Shown here one piece after another: positions 7,416 through 15,984 of a stretch of 64,000 nt of DNA. The notes under the pieces were generated by a model. It had not been told where the DNA came from. It was given only the letters and a program-made list of their open reading frames with translations, and searched no databases. Position 1 is the stretch's first letter, and each line of letters starts with the position of its first letter. Source of the stretch: DAOULT01 sp964646625 (GTDB lineage Bacteria > Chloroflexota > Anaerolineae > CAZYHC01); assembly GCA_964646625.1 (NCBI GenBank), contig CAZYHC010000015.1, positions 1 through 64,000 on the forward strand, read 5' to 3'. The position numbers and the translations under genes are program-made.

Positions 7416-7694
7416 ATGAGCGAGAAATTAACTGTTGTCGAAAAACGTGTTTGTCTCTCTTCAGAGCGCGCTGAGCGTCTCAGCCGTCTGGCTCAGGCCA
7501 GAGCTATCAGCGAAGATGATATCATTGAAAAAGCACTTGACATTTTTTTCAGTCTGACCGAACTCCTCGATGAGCAAAGCGGGCGACAGAGTTGGTCGTT
7601 CCTGTCAGAAGACTCGCTCCAGCGCGTGTGGGATAATGAAGAGGATGCGATCTACGATAGCTGGAGGGAATTGTATGGCGTTCCAGCGCGGTGA
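7416..7694 (+). CDS. Ribbon-helix-helix-like antitoxin
   Basis: A 92-residue acidic protein. The N-terminal part (VVEKRVCLSSERAERLSRLAQARAIS then EDDIIEKALDIFF) has the strand-helix-helix pattern of CopG/MetJ-type antitoxins. The C-terminal half is acidic and rich in Trp and Glu, as expected for a toxin-binding tail. It overlaps the MazF-like frame by 20 bases, the usual antitoxin-toxin arrangement. Because the toxin is truncated, the gene may now be an orphan antitoxin. Confidence 0.6.
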   Translation: MSEKLTVVEKRVCLSSERAERLSRLAQARAISEDDIIEKALDIFFSLTELLDEQSGRQSWSFLSEDSLQRVWDNEEDAIYDSWRELYGVPAR

Positions 7695-7866
7695 TATTGT
7701 TCTGGTGCCGTTCCCATTCAGCGATCTTAGCACAACAAAGGTGAGGCCAGCCGTAGTGGTGAGCAGTTCTCTGTACCACACCACGGAGCCCGATTTGATC
7801 TTGGCTGCCATCACATCCAGGGTTGCAACAGCAATGGAGCCTCTGGACTATGTTTTGAACCTTTAA
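7675..7866 (+). pseudogene. MazF/PemK-type toxin, truncated
   Basis: The ATG at 7675 opens 63 codons. They begin MAFQRGDIVLVPFPFSDL and continue TTKVRPAVVVSS, the classic MazF/PemK N-terminal strands, including the G-D-I-V and R-P-x-V-V-V motifs. Full MazF proteins have about 110 residues. This frame stops at 7866 after DYVLNL, and no continuation is visible in any frame before the next gene at 7882. The C-terminal half, which completes the RNase site, is missing, so the toxin is probably inactive. Confidence 0.7.
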
Positions 7867-7881
7867 TCAGGCGGTGAATGT

Positions 7882-8835
7882 ATGAAACCAATCGTTTTAC
7901 TTCTCGGAGAAATCCACGAAGACGCCATGGCTCTCCTGCGAGAGAAAGCGGAGGTCCGCTTTGCCACCGGTCTGGGAGAGGAAGACCTGATCGCCCAGGT
8001 GGGCGAGGTGGAGGGCATTGTCATCCGGGCCGAGGGAGATGTGAACCGGCGCGTCTTGGAGAACGCTCCCCGGCTGAAGGTCGTGGGGCGGCACGGGGTA
8101 GGAGTGGACAACGTTGACCTGGAAGCGGCCGCCGAGCACGGTATCTACGTGGTCAACACTCCCCAGGCCCCGGTGGAGCCGGTGGCCGAGCACGCTCTGG
8201 GGCTGATGATTGTGCTCTCCAAGCACATCCTCCGCGCCGATAAAGCGGCGCGCCAGGGAAAATGGGACGCTCGGTTTGAATACATTGGGCAAAGCCTGCG
8301 GGGCAAGACCCTGGGCATCGTCGGTTTCGGGAACATTGGCCGGCGTTTGGCCGAACTCTGCCAGCCTTTCTACATGACCATCCTCTACCACGACATACTC
8401 GAACAGGAGGCAGAGGCGGATCGGCTGAGGGCCCGCTGGGTCGCGCTGGACGAGCTTTTGCGTTGGTCGGATTACGTCTCGCTGCACACCCCGCTTCTGC
8501 CTGCCACCTGGCACCTTATCGGGGAGCGGGAACTTTCCTTGATGAAACCTACCGCTTACCTGATCAACACCTCGCGGGGAGCGGTGGTGGACGAGGCCGC
8601 CCTGCTCACCGCCCTGCGCGGAGGGAAAATAGCCGGCGCCGGGCTGGACGTTTTTGACCAGGAGCCCACCCCCGCCGATAACCCGCTCTTCGCCCTGCCC
8701 AACGTGGTGCTCACGCCCCACATGGCTTCCCACACTGAGGAGGCCCTGCGCGACATGGCTATGGTCGTGAAGGATATAATAGCCGTGTTGGAAGGTAAAG
8801 AACCGGAGAATTGGGTGAACAGGGACCTGATGTGA
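7882..8835 (+). CDS. D-2-hydroxyacid dehydrogenase (phosphoglycerate dehydrogenase-like)
   Basis: A 317-residue NAD-dependent D-isomer 2-hydroxyacid dehydrogenase. The Rossmann motif LGIVGFGNIGRRLAEL lies near residue 140. The catalytic Arg is in NTSRGAVVDEAAL near 230, the Glu in DVFDQEPTPADNPLF near 258 and the His in TPHMASHTEEA near 280. It lacks the C-terminal ACT domain of long SerA proteins. Substrate could be 3-phosphoglycerate, glyoxylate/hydroxypyruvate or a sugar acid; the sequence does not decide. It precedes parA by a short gap. Confidence 0.85.
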   Translation: MKPIVLLLGEIHEDAMALLREKAEVRFATGLGEEDLIAQVGEVEGIVIRAEGDVNRRVLENAPRLKVVGRHGVGVDNVDLEAAAEHGIYVVNTPQAPVEPVAEHALGLMIVLSKHILRADKAARQGKWDARFEYIGQSLRGKTLGIVGFGNIGRRLAELCQPFYMTILYHDILEQEAEADRLRARWVALDELLRWSDYVSLHTPLLPATWHLIGERELSLMKPTAYLINTSRGAVVDEAALLTALRGGKIAGAGLDVFDQEPTPADNPLFALPNVVLTPHMASHTEEALRDMAMVVKDIIAVLEGKEPENWVNRDLM

Positions 8836-8866
8836 GAAAAGCGATGGGAAGAGCGTGAAGAGCGAA

Positions 8867-9646
8867 ATGACCCGAGTGTATGCCCTGGCTAACCAAAAGG
8901 GAGGGGTGGGGAAGACCACCACCGCCGTTAATCTGGGGGTGTACCTGGCCGCGGCCGGACGACGTGTTTTGCTGATTGACATCGACCCCCAGGCCAACGC
9001 TACCAGTAGCCTGGGGCTGGATAAGAACAGCCTGCCCCTTTCCATTTACGATGTGCTCATCAACGAGGTGCCCCTCAGCCGCATCATCGTCACCTTGCCC
9101 AGGTTTCACCTCGATCTGGCCCCTTCATCGCCGCCCCTGGCCGGAGCAGAGGTGGAGATGAGCCACCTTGCCCACAGTCAGCATTTCTTGAGCCAGGCCC
9201 TGGCGCCCGTTGTGGAGCGTTACCACTACGTTCTGATCGACACCCCGCCCAGTTTGGGGCTTTTGACCGTCAACGCCCTGACTGCGGCTTTCAAGGGGGT
9301 CATCATCCCCGTGCAGTGCGAATATCTGGCCCTGGAGGGCCTGACCCAATTGGTTCACACTCTAAATCTGGTGCGGGAGGGCTTGAATCCCAGACTGAGG
9401 ATTCTCGGTCTGCTCTTGACCATGTACGATGTGCGGACCAAGCTCTCGCAGCAGGTGGTGGATGAGGTGCGGAAGCACTTTCCGGGCCGCGTGTTTCGAA
9501 CCATTATCCCCCGCAACGTCCGGCTGAGCGAAGCTCCCAGCTACGGAGAACCGATCCTCACCTACGCTCCCACTTCTGCGGGGGGACTGGCCTACCAGGC
9601 TCTGGCTCAGGAATTGCTCGACGAGGAAGATTCAGGAGGTGGTTGA
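8867..9646 (+). CDS. parA: Chromosome-partitioning ATPase ParA/Soj
   Basis: A 259-residue ParA. The deviant Walker A motif (QKGGVGKTTTAVNLG) is at residues 8-22, LLIDIDPQANATSSLG near 40 contains the A' motif and VLIDTPPSLGLLTVNAL near 120 the Walker B region. It works with ParB to segregate replication origins by dimerising on nucleoid DNA. The ATG at 8867 gives the family's usual short start; an in-frame GTG at 8855 is possible. Its end overlaps the region of the parB start, as in most bacterial chromosomes. Confidence 0.93.
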   Translation: MTRVYALANQKGGVGKTTTAVNLGVYLAAAGRRVLLIDIDPQANATSSLGLDKNSLPLSIYDVLINEVPLSRIIVTLPRFHLDLAPSSPPLAGAEVEMSHLAHSQHFLSQALAPVVERYHYVLIDTPPSLGLLTVNALTAAFKGVIIPVQCEYLALEGLTQLVHTLNLVREGLNPRLRILGLLLTMYDVRTKLSQQVVDEVRKHFPGRVFRTIIPRNVRLSEAPSYGEPILTYAPTSAGGLAYQALAQELLDEEDSGGG

Positions 9647-9648
9647 AC

Positions 9649-10536
9649 GTGGCCCGACCGAAAAGAGGGCTGGGAAAAGGACTGGCGGCCCTCATCCCTG
9701 TTACCGAGGCTGGCCCCGGGTTGATAGAGGTCCCTGTGGAGGCCATTGTGCCTAACCCCCGCCAACCCCGTCAGGCCCTTGACCCTCAGGCCTTGCAGGA
9801 GTTAGCCGATTCCGTTCGGGAACATGGTCTTATTCAACCCCTGATCGTGAGCAAAGCCGCCCGGCCTTATGCCGATGGTCAGGAGCGCGAAGGTGCCCGG
9901 TACCAGCTTATAGCCGGCGAAAGACGCTGGGAGGCGGCCAAATTGGCTGGCCTGAGCAAAGTGCCCGTCATCGTAAAGGAGGTAACCCCCCAGCAGACGT
10001 TAGAGCTGGCCCTGGTGGAAAACCTCCAGCGGGCGGACCTCAACCCCCTGGAGGAAGCGGCCGCCTATCAACAACTGGTCGAAGAATTTGGTCTGACCCA
10101 GGCTCAGGTGGCCCAGAAAGTGGGCAGGAGCCGGGTGACGGTGACCAATGCCATGCGCCTCTTGCGTCTGCCCGATGAGGTAAAAGAAGCACTGCTTCAG
10201 GGACACATCAGCGAGGGACACGCCCGCGCGTTGCTGGCCCTGGAGAAGGTGGACGAGCAGCTTAGAGTGTTGAAAACCGTTATCGAGCGGGGCCTCAATG
10301 TGCGCCAGGCAGAGGAGATGGTGAGACGGCTGGTAGCTGACTCCCATCCTAAGCCTCCCGACCAGCCCCCTGCTCCGGGGACCAAAGCCCTGGAAAACGA
10401 GTTCCGGGAGGCGCTGGGCACCAAGGTCAGGCTTTTTCGCAGCAAGAAGGGAGGCAGACTGGTCATCAGCTTCTACTCGGAAGAGGAATTACAGGCTATC
10501 TACAACGTCATCGTGCAACGCCATGCGCTGGACTAG
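9649..10536 (+). CDS. parB: Chromosome-partitioning protein ParB/Spo0J
   Basis: A 295-residue ParB. It begins with the ParA-activating peptide (RGLGKGLAALIP), then has the CTPase fold with ANPRQPR-like NPRQPRQ, the C-box GERRWEAAKLAGL near residue 90 and ENLQRADLNPLEEA near 120. A helix-turn-helix (LTQAQVAQKVGRSRVTVTNAMRLL) for parS binding follows near 150. The C-terminal dimerisation segment is ordinary. The GTG at 9649 is 8 bases after AGGAGGT and is preferred over the TTG at 9643. No clear parS site is visible in the window. Confidence 0.93.
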   Translation: MARPKRGLGKGLAALIPVTEAGPGLIEVPVEAIVPNPRQPRQALDPQALQELADSVREHGLIQPLIVSKAARPYADGQEREGARYQLIAGERRWEAAKLAGLSKVPVIVKEVTPQQTLELALVENLQRADLNPLEEAAAYQQLVEEFGLTQAQVAQKVGRSRVTVTNAMRLLRLPDEVKEALLQGHISEGHARALLALEKVDEQLRVLKTVIERGLNVRQAEEMVRRLVADSHPKPPDQPPAPGTKALENEFREALGTKVRLFRSKKGGRLVISFYSEEELQAIYNVIVQRHALD

Positions 10537-10541
10537 GATAT

Positions 10542-10576
10542 CAGGGGCCTGGCACTTCGGCAGTGTCAGGTCCCTG
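10542..10576. repeat. Degenerate copy of dispersed palindrome family 1
   Basis: Arms caggggcctggcact and agtgtcaggtccctg with several mismatches, placed between the convergent parB and methyltransferase ends. It may serve as a bidirectional hairpin there. Confidence 0.65.
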
Positions 10577-10583
10577 GGAGCAC

Positions 10584-11414
10584 CTACATGAAAAATTGAA
10601 GAAAAGAACCACCCACCGCCGGACGTTGCCTGGTACCCAGCAGATGAATGTGACGGGCAATGTGCTTGTAAGGAGCCATTTGACCGGCCGAGGCTTCCAG
10701 ACGCAATAATAGATCAAAACGCTCACTATCGGCCACGATCTTGTCGGGCAAATAGTGGCTGAACACACACAGCCCGTATTCTTGAACGACACCTATCCCT
10801 ACGGTGTCCAGGGCTTCTTTTATCTCCTCGACCGCGTAGCTCCGTTCAGGCAGTTCGAACAGTGGGGTGGCAAAGCGAGCTTTATCCAGGGTGGCTAAAG
10901 CCTCCTCCAACCTGTGCTCCCGCAGGACCAGGTACAGGGATCTGACGTGTTTATTGCTGAAGACGAGAGAGAAAAGCCCCTCCTGTTTTAGAACTCTGAC
11001 CAGGGCAGCCAACACCGTCTGAGGCTCCTCCACGTGTTCTATCAAAGTGTGACAGACCACCACGTCGAAGAAATTACTGGGGAAAGTGGTGCCCACGTTC
11101 TCCACTTTTTCCAGACAAAAGGCCAGGTTATCGCGTATCAGGGAATCGAGATGGCGGGCCTTTGCCTCGGCGACGTTCAACATCTCGGGTGAGAAGTCGA
11201 GGAGCCAGACTTTGTAACCCTGTTTGGCTAAACGGATGGCTAACTGGCCCGTACCGCCGCCAGCATCGAGGATGGTCAAATCCTTACCCCGCTGCTCGGC
11301 CAGAGTACTTAGATGTCTGAGCAAGTTGCGCCAGGTTAGCTCATATCTGAGAGATTCTAATGGCGTGGGTTCACAATTAATCTGGTTGACAACACCAGGG
11401 TAATCAATGCCCAT
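10584..11414 (-). CDS. Class I SAM-dependent methyltransferase (CmoM/SmtA-like)
   Basis: A 276-residue methyltransferase. TILDAGGGTGQLAIRLA near residue 50 is motif I. LLDFSPEMLNVAE follows at motif II and FDVVVCHTLIEHVEEPQ at the motif IV region. The opening (RYELTWRNLLRHL) and overall length recall CmoM/SmtA, which methylates a wobble-uridine modification in tRNA, but the C-terminal half differs. The ATG at 11414 is 5 bases after a strong ggggagaagaggg; upstream in-frame ATGs lack such a site. It stands alone, convergent with parB. Confidence 0.72.
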   Translation of the reverse strand: MGIDYPGVVNQINCEPTPLESLRYELTWRNLLRHLSTLAEQRGKDLTILDAGGGTGQLAIRLAKQGYKVWLLDFSPEMLNVAEAKARHLDSLIRDNLAFCLEKVENVGTTFPSNFFDVVVCHTLIEHVEEPQTVLAALVRVLKQEGLFSLVFSNKHVRSLYLVLREHRLEEALATLDKARFATPLFELPERSYAVEEIKEALDTVGIGVVQEYGLCVFSHYLPDKIVADSERFDLLLRLEASAGQMAPYKHIARHIHLLGTRQRPAVGGSFLQFFM

Positions 11415-11516
11415 AGCCCTCTTCTCCCCTTCATCTGTTGTCTTCATAGCACATTGTATCATATATTGTAGGGTCTGGCAAGAGATCCCCATCTGTGCCG
11501 CCCATTCCATAAAGTA

Positions 11517-11545
11517 TTGTCAGGAAAGAGAAAAGTTGGTATAAT
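11517..11545 (+). promoter_or_regulatory. Sigma-70 promoter for the GAF/PAS kinase-like gene
   Basis: TTGTCA (11517-11522), a 17-base spacer and a perfect TATAAT (11540-11545). The downstream gene starts at 11610, giving a leader of about 55 bases. Confidence 0.75.
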
Positions 11546-11609
11546 TAATGGCGGAGTGTTCGTCACCTGGCGTCCGCCGCCTATCGTGTAAAAGGGATGA
11601 GATGAAAAG

Positions 11610-13589
11610 ATGACCGAACAAGAAGAGACCCAGTTGAAACGAAGGGTCAGGGAATTGGATACTCTCTACAGTATTGGCAAAGCCGTGACCTCTCTTCTGG
11701 ATTTGGAAAGGCTGTTGAATCGGATCGTGGAGGCAGCCGTTTTTCTGACCAGTGCAGAGGAGAGCTTTTTGCTGCTGGTAGATGCAGCAACCGGCGAACT
11801 ATACATGAGGGCCGGCCAGGGTTTGGGTGAAAATTATGCCCGTGGCTTCAGATTAAAAGTGGACGATAGCATCGCTGGTCAGGTGGTCAAAACGGGTAAA
11901 CCGATCATGTTTGGGAGTACAAAGGAGGAGTTTAAGGTAAAAACGGGCTATCTGGTTAAATCCCTCCTCAATGTGCCCCTGAAAGTAGGTGACAAAGTCA
12001 TCGGGGTGCTGTCGGTAGACAATGCCGCTTCGGGCAAAGCTTTCACCGATAACGATATTTTCTTGCTCTCTGCTCTGGCTGATTACGCGGCCATCGCCAT
12101 CGAGAATGCCCGATTGTATAACAAAACGGAGGAAGAAGCCAAGCACTTAGCAAAGACTCTTCAATCGCAAACGACAGAGAGCAGCCCCGTGATCGAGGCG
12201 GAGGAAATAGATTGGCTGGTCCAGAAACTTGAAGTCCAGAGAAGAGAGATAGAAGCGAGTTACGAAGAGACCGAACAGTTGGCCCAAACACTCCGCGAAC
12301 AAGCCGAAATGGTGGACACTCTGGCCCGAATGATGCTGACCCAGAAAAGGGAGATCAGCGAGTTAAACCGCAGGCTGCGTGCCCGACGTGGAGAGGTGGG
12401 GGAAATGCCCCCCTTGCCTTCCAAACCGCAGGTGGCCCTGGTCGGAGAAGGGGAGCAGAGCAGGCGGGCCAAAATCGATTTCAGCACCCTTCAGACGGCG
12501 CTCGACGGCCTGAGTGAAGGTATTATCGTCGGCGACGCTGAGGGCCGGGTGGTGCTGGCTAACGCCGCGGCCGGGCTTATCCTGAAATTGACCAATGGGG
12601 TTTTGCCTGGGCAGCAGATCAAGGCCCTCTGTGAGGATAGTCGTTGGGAAAAGAACCTGGACTCTTTGCGCTCGAGCCTGATCCAGCCAGCAGAAGGCCA
12701 AGATCATGACCATGAGGGAACAAAGTCCCTGGAAATGACTTTACGGGTGGAGCAGCAGGTGATCAGAGCCAATATGAGGCTGTTGCCCGAGGCAACGGGT
12801 AACCTGACCGCGATGGTTATCATCCTGCGCGACATCACCCAGGAGAACAAGGCCCAACGGTTACGGGACGAGCTTGGGTTCTCGATTTCCCAGAAAATGC
12901 GCACTCCTTTGACCTCTATTACCAGTTATACAGAGCTTATACTGGGAGAATCTGTGGGTTTGATCGGCAGGACCCAGCGTGATTTTCTGGGGCGCATCAA
13001 GAGCAGCGCGGACCGCATCGACGCCATCCTCGACGAGTTGATCGATGTACAGGCTATCGTCGCCCAGGGCACGGAGGGCATGGTGCTGTCTGCTGACATA
13101 GGTGAGATCATCGAGGAGGCCATTGTGGCTCTCCGTGGTCAATTGGAGGAAAAGGATATCTTCATTGAACTGGATATAGCAGATGATCTGCCCAGGATAA
13201 GGGCTGACCCCCAGGGCATCAGTCAGGTGGTGGCCGATCTCCTCAACAACGCCTGTCAATCTACCCCTGCCAGCAGCACCATCACCATCAGAGCCAGGAT
13301 GTACGAAGAGGAGGGGAGGGCGGAAGATATGTCCCCTCACCTGATCGTCTCCATCAGCGATGCAGGCCCAGGCATTGCCCCTGAGGAGCAGGGTAAGATA
13401 TTCGACCGCTTCTACTGGGCCAAACACCGTTCGGTGACGGGGCTGGGTGAAGCGGGCGTGGGTTTGCCTGTAGTCAAGGCCCTGGTGGAAGCCTACGGTG
13501 GTCGGGTCTGGGTGGACAGCACACCGGAAGAAGGTAGCACTTTCAGTTTCATTCTCCCTGTCGTCGATCAGCGTCAGGATCAAACTTAA
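11610..13589 (+). CDS. GAF-PAS histidine-kinase-like protein lacking the phospho-acceptor histidine
   Basis: A 659-residue cytoplasmic protein. Residues 10-175 form a GAF domain (LYSIGKAVTSLLDLERLLN at the start). A coiled coil follows at about 185-260, a PAS-like domain at 290-420, a HisKA-like helix pair at 420-490 and an HATPase_c at 505-655. The H-box reads SISQKMRTPLTSITSY: the His of SHELRTPL is Gln. The ATPase domain keeps an N-box (VVADLLNNACQS) and G-boxes (ISDAGPGIAPEEQ, GVGLPVVKALV). It therefore cannot autophosphorylate at the usual site and may act as a sensor scaffold or inhibitor. Confidence 0.85.
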   Translation: MTEQEETQLKRRVRELDTLYSIGKAVTSLLDLERLLNRIVEAAVFLTSAEESFLLLVDAATGELYMRAGQGLGENYARGFRLKVDDSIAGQVVKTGKPIMFGSTKEEFKVKTGYLVKSLLNVPLKVGDKVIGVLSVDNAASGKAFTDNDIFLLSALADYAAIAIENARLYNKTEEEAKHLAKTLQSQTTESSPVIEAEEIDWLVQKLEVQRREIEASYEETEQLAQTLREQAEMVDTLARMMLTQKREISELNRRLRARRGEVGEMPPLPSKPQVALVGEGEQSRRAKIDFSTLQTALDGLSEGIIVGDAEGRVVLANAAAGLILKLTNGVLPGQQIKALCEDSRWEKNLDSLRSSLIQPAEGQDHDHEGTKSLEMTLRVEQQVIRANMRLLPEATGNLTAMVIILRDITQENKAQRLRDELGFSISQKMRTPLTSITSYTELILGESVGLIGRTQRDFLGRIKSSADRIDAILDELIDVQAIVAQGTEGMVLSADIGEIIEEAIVALRGQLEEKDIFIELDIADDLPRIRADPQGISQVVADLLNNACQSTPASSTITIRARMYEEEGRAEDMSPHLIVSISDAGPGIAPEEQGKIFDRFYWAKHRSVTGLGEAGVGLPVVKALVEAYGGRVWVDSTPEEGSTFSFILPVVDQRQDQT

Positions 13590-13642
13590 CTAAGGCCCGG
13601 ATTTCACCCCTGTCAGGGCTCTGGAAGCCTGCCAGCCTTATC

Positions 13643-15616
13643 CTACTCTGCCGAGCGGTCTATATCGACGATCCGAACGTTGCCCACGTAGGGCTTGGTT
13701 TCATATCTGGTGATCTGGCCTATTTTTTTCACCGTCTTGCTCATGCGCTGAGCGTTTTGCATGATAAGGCTCAAGTCGTCGTACAGGGGATGATCTTCAC
13801 CAACCTGTCTGCGCAGCAGGGCGCTGAGTCCTAACAGGATAGTCAAGGGCTGGTTGAGTTCGTGAGCCGTCGCGCCGGCCATTTCTATTATAGCCGTCTG
13901 CTTTTCGACCTGCACCAACTGTTCCTGAGCCGTTTTCAGTTCCTCGTAAGCCCGTTGGCTTTCCTCATATAATCGGACATTCACGATGGCAGTGGCGGCC
14001 TGGTTGGCGAACAGGGTTGCCAGCCAGACGTCGTCCTCGGTAAAGGTTCTCTTCGCCACAGCGTCGTCAACGGCCAACACCCCGATGACCTGGTCTTGCC
14101 ATTTCAGGGGCACTTCCAGCGCGGCGGTAAAGGGCTGATCGGCTTCGTACAGGGCCGCTCTCCCTGGCCAGGTGCGGTAGTCGTTTACGATCATCGGTGC
14201 GCCGTTCTGAAACACCTTGCCTGCCATGCCCTCTCCTGGTTTAAGCGTGACCCCTTCGTAATCTTCGGTGTAACCGTAGCAGGCGGCCAGTTTCAGCTCT
14301 TCTCGCTCCTGGTCGTACAAGTATATGCCCCCTGCCTCTGCCCCCAGCAGGTCCACAGCCCGCCGGGTAATATCCTTCAACAGGTTGGGCATTTCCAGTT
14401 GGGCGGTGATGCTCAAACTGGTGTCGTGTAGAGCCTGTAACTCGTTGTTGCGTTGCTGAATCTTTTCCTCCGCCCGCATGCGCTCGGTGATGTCGCGGGA
14501 AACGACCACGGCGTGCGTGACGGTGCCTTCACTAAAGTAAGGATAATAGGTCACGTCCATATACCGCTGTCCCAGAGCACCGTATTCCAACCAGACCTGT
14601 TCGTGCACTTCATTGCCTGCAAAGCACTTATCTAAGTGCGCCTTTATAATGGTGTGAAATTTTGCCTCGCCCCAGATATCGGCTACCGTCTTGCCCACGA
14701 TTTCTTCCCGCGTTTGGTTGTGAGCTTTGCAGTGCGATTCATTGATGGCTTCATAAACATAGTTATTGTTAATGAGAGTCATGAATTCCCTGGAAGTGTT
14801 TACGATAAATTCGTATTTCCGCCACGTTTCCTCTAGGGCTTTGCGCTCGGTGATGTCGCGGACTACTTCGACGCCTGCCACTATCTGGCCGTTTGCGTCC
14901 CTCACCGGCGCGGCACTCACTTCCGCGATATAGGTCTTCCCTGTATTCGTAAAGCCGGTATGGATACTGCCCCGCACCGGTTGGCCGCTGCGAAAGGCTT
15001 CCTGGATCGGGCAGTTAGGGCACACCTGATCCCGGCGCTCGTAAATCTCAAAACACTTTCGCCCGATCAGGCCAAAGTCCGGCCGCGAGGCATCTCCTTG
15101 TTTGCGCACTTTCTCCTCGTTCACCATCTGGATGGTGAAATCGGCATCTACCACACTCACTTCGTCCGCCATGGACATCAGGATGCCGCGCAACATCTCG
15201 CGCTCCTGATGCAGGGCCTCTTCCGCCCGTTTGCGCTCGGTGATGTCGCGGACGTAGGCGATAACCAGTTGCTCTCCCCCGATGGTCGTGAGCCGGGTGT
15301 TGACCTCGACCGGGAAGAGCGAGCCATCTTTCCTTTTGTTGACCGTCTCCACAGAAATGTCGCCAGTTGTCAACTCTTCGGCGATGACCTCGGGCGGGGT
15401 CATGACAACTTCTTCTGGAACCAGGTCGCTCACAGTCAGTCCGATCAGTTCTTCTTTGGCGTAGCCAAACATCTCACAGGCCGAGGTGTTGCAGTTCAGT
15501 ATACGGCCTCCCAACGTCTCCAAAAAGATGGCGTCGGTGGACGCTTCGAAGAGAGCCTGGCATCTTTCCTCCAGTTCTTTTATGAGTTGCTCCTGCATCT
15601 TAGCTTCGTCTTTCAT
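13643..15616 (-). CDS. Multi-PAS/GAF sensor with HisKA helix pair but no ATPase domain
   Basis: A 657-residue sensor. Three PAS domains (about 15-130, 140-265 and 270-395) each end in the DITERK/DITERM linker. The second contains RRDQVCPNCPIQEAF, a Cys pair that may bind metal or heme. A GAF domain spans 410-565, and a coiled coil leads to an H-box with the His (AGATAHELNQPLTILLGLSALL). The protein stops about 65 residues later, without any HATPase_c. It could be phosphorylated by a partner kinase or have lost its catalytic end. The ATG at 15616 has an agggggt site; longer in-frame extensions run into repeats. Confidence 0.82.
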   Translation of the reverse strand: MKDEAKMQEQLIKELEERCQALFEASTDAIFLETLGGRILNCNTSACEMFGYAKEELIGLTVSDLVPEEVVMTPPEVIAEELTTGDISVETVNKRKDGSLFPVEVNTRLTTIGGEQLVIAYVRDITERKRAEEALHQEREMLRGILMSMADEVSVVDADFTIQMVNEEKVRKQGDASRPDFGLIGRKCFEIYERRDQVCPNCPIQEAFRSGQPVRGSIHTGFTNTGKTYIAEVSAAPVRDANGQIVAGVEVVRDITERKALEETWRKYEFIVNTSREFMTLINNNYVYEAINESHCKAHNQTREEIVGKTVADIWGEAKFHTIIKAHLDKCFAGNEVHEQVWLEYGALGQRYMDVTYYPYFSEGTVTHAVVVSRDITERMRAEEKIQQRNNELQALHDTSLSITAQLEMPNLLKDITRRAVDLLGAEAGGIYLYDQEREELKLAACYGYTEDYEGVTLKPGEGMAGKVFQNGAPMIVNDYRTWPGRAALYEADQPFTAALEVPLKWQDQVIGVLAVDDAVAKRTFTEDDVWLATLFANQAATAIVNVRLYEESQRAYEELKTAQEQLVQVEKQTAIIEMAGATAHELNQPLTILLGLSALLRRQVGEDHPLYDDLSLIMQNAQRMSKTVKKIGQITRYETKPYVGNVRIVDIDRSAE

Positions 15617-15796
15617 CCATACCCCCTGAAATAAACCAAGATTGTATTTTAGACAAATGCTGGAAAAGTACTTCGTCTGCTTTTCTACAGAGGGGCATCG
15701 AAGGCGGGCACGTAGAATCGGCGGGCCACCTCCACCTCTCCCCCTGGTCGGTACTCGACTTATTCTTGAAAGCGTGAGTTTCTTCCCAACGTTTAT

Positions 15797-15826
15797 ATTA
15801 TACCACATCTTCCCCAACGTTAATAA
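15797..15826 (-). promoter_or_regulatory. Probable promoter for the multi-PAS sensor
   Basis: On the minus strand TTATTA (15826-15821), an 18-base spacer and TATAAT (15802-15797). The -35 is weak, the -10 perfect. The leader to 15616 would be about 175 bases. Confidence 0.5.
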
Positions 15827-15836
15827 CAGAGAGCCC

Positions 15837-15865
15837 TTGACAGTGGGATCAATTTGTGATATAAA
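15837..15865 (+). promoter_or_regulatory. Sigma-70 promoter for the GAF-STAS/FGGY kinase pair
   Basis: A perfect TTGACA (15837-15842), a 17-base spacer and TATAAA (15860-15865). It is divergent from the minus-strand promoter above. The 368-base gap 15617-15984 between the two genes holds these promoters and the hairpin repeats that follow, and no gene. Confidence 0.75.
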
Positions 15866-15882
15866 CTGGATGCAAGTAGATA

Positions 15883-15951
15883 GTGGGCTGGTCTCCCCCC
15901 TGCCCACATCGCACACGTTAATGGCGGTGGGTTGGTCTCCCCCCTGCCCAC
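15883..15951. repeat. Two direct copies of a 25-base hairpin in the GAF-STAS leader
   Basis: Copies at 15883-15907 and 15927-15951 differ at one position. Each has arms GTGGG and CCCAC around a pyrimidine-rich GGTCTCCCCCCT loop. They lie between the promoter and the start codon at 15985, so two tandem hairpins would form in the leader RNA. Confidence 0.8.
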
Positions 15952-15984
15952 CCCCTACATTCTTATAGCGAGGGAAGTATTCTG

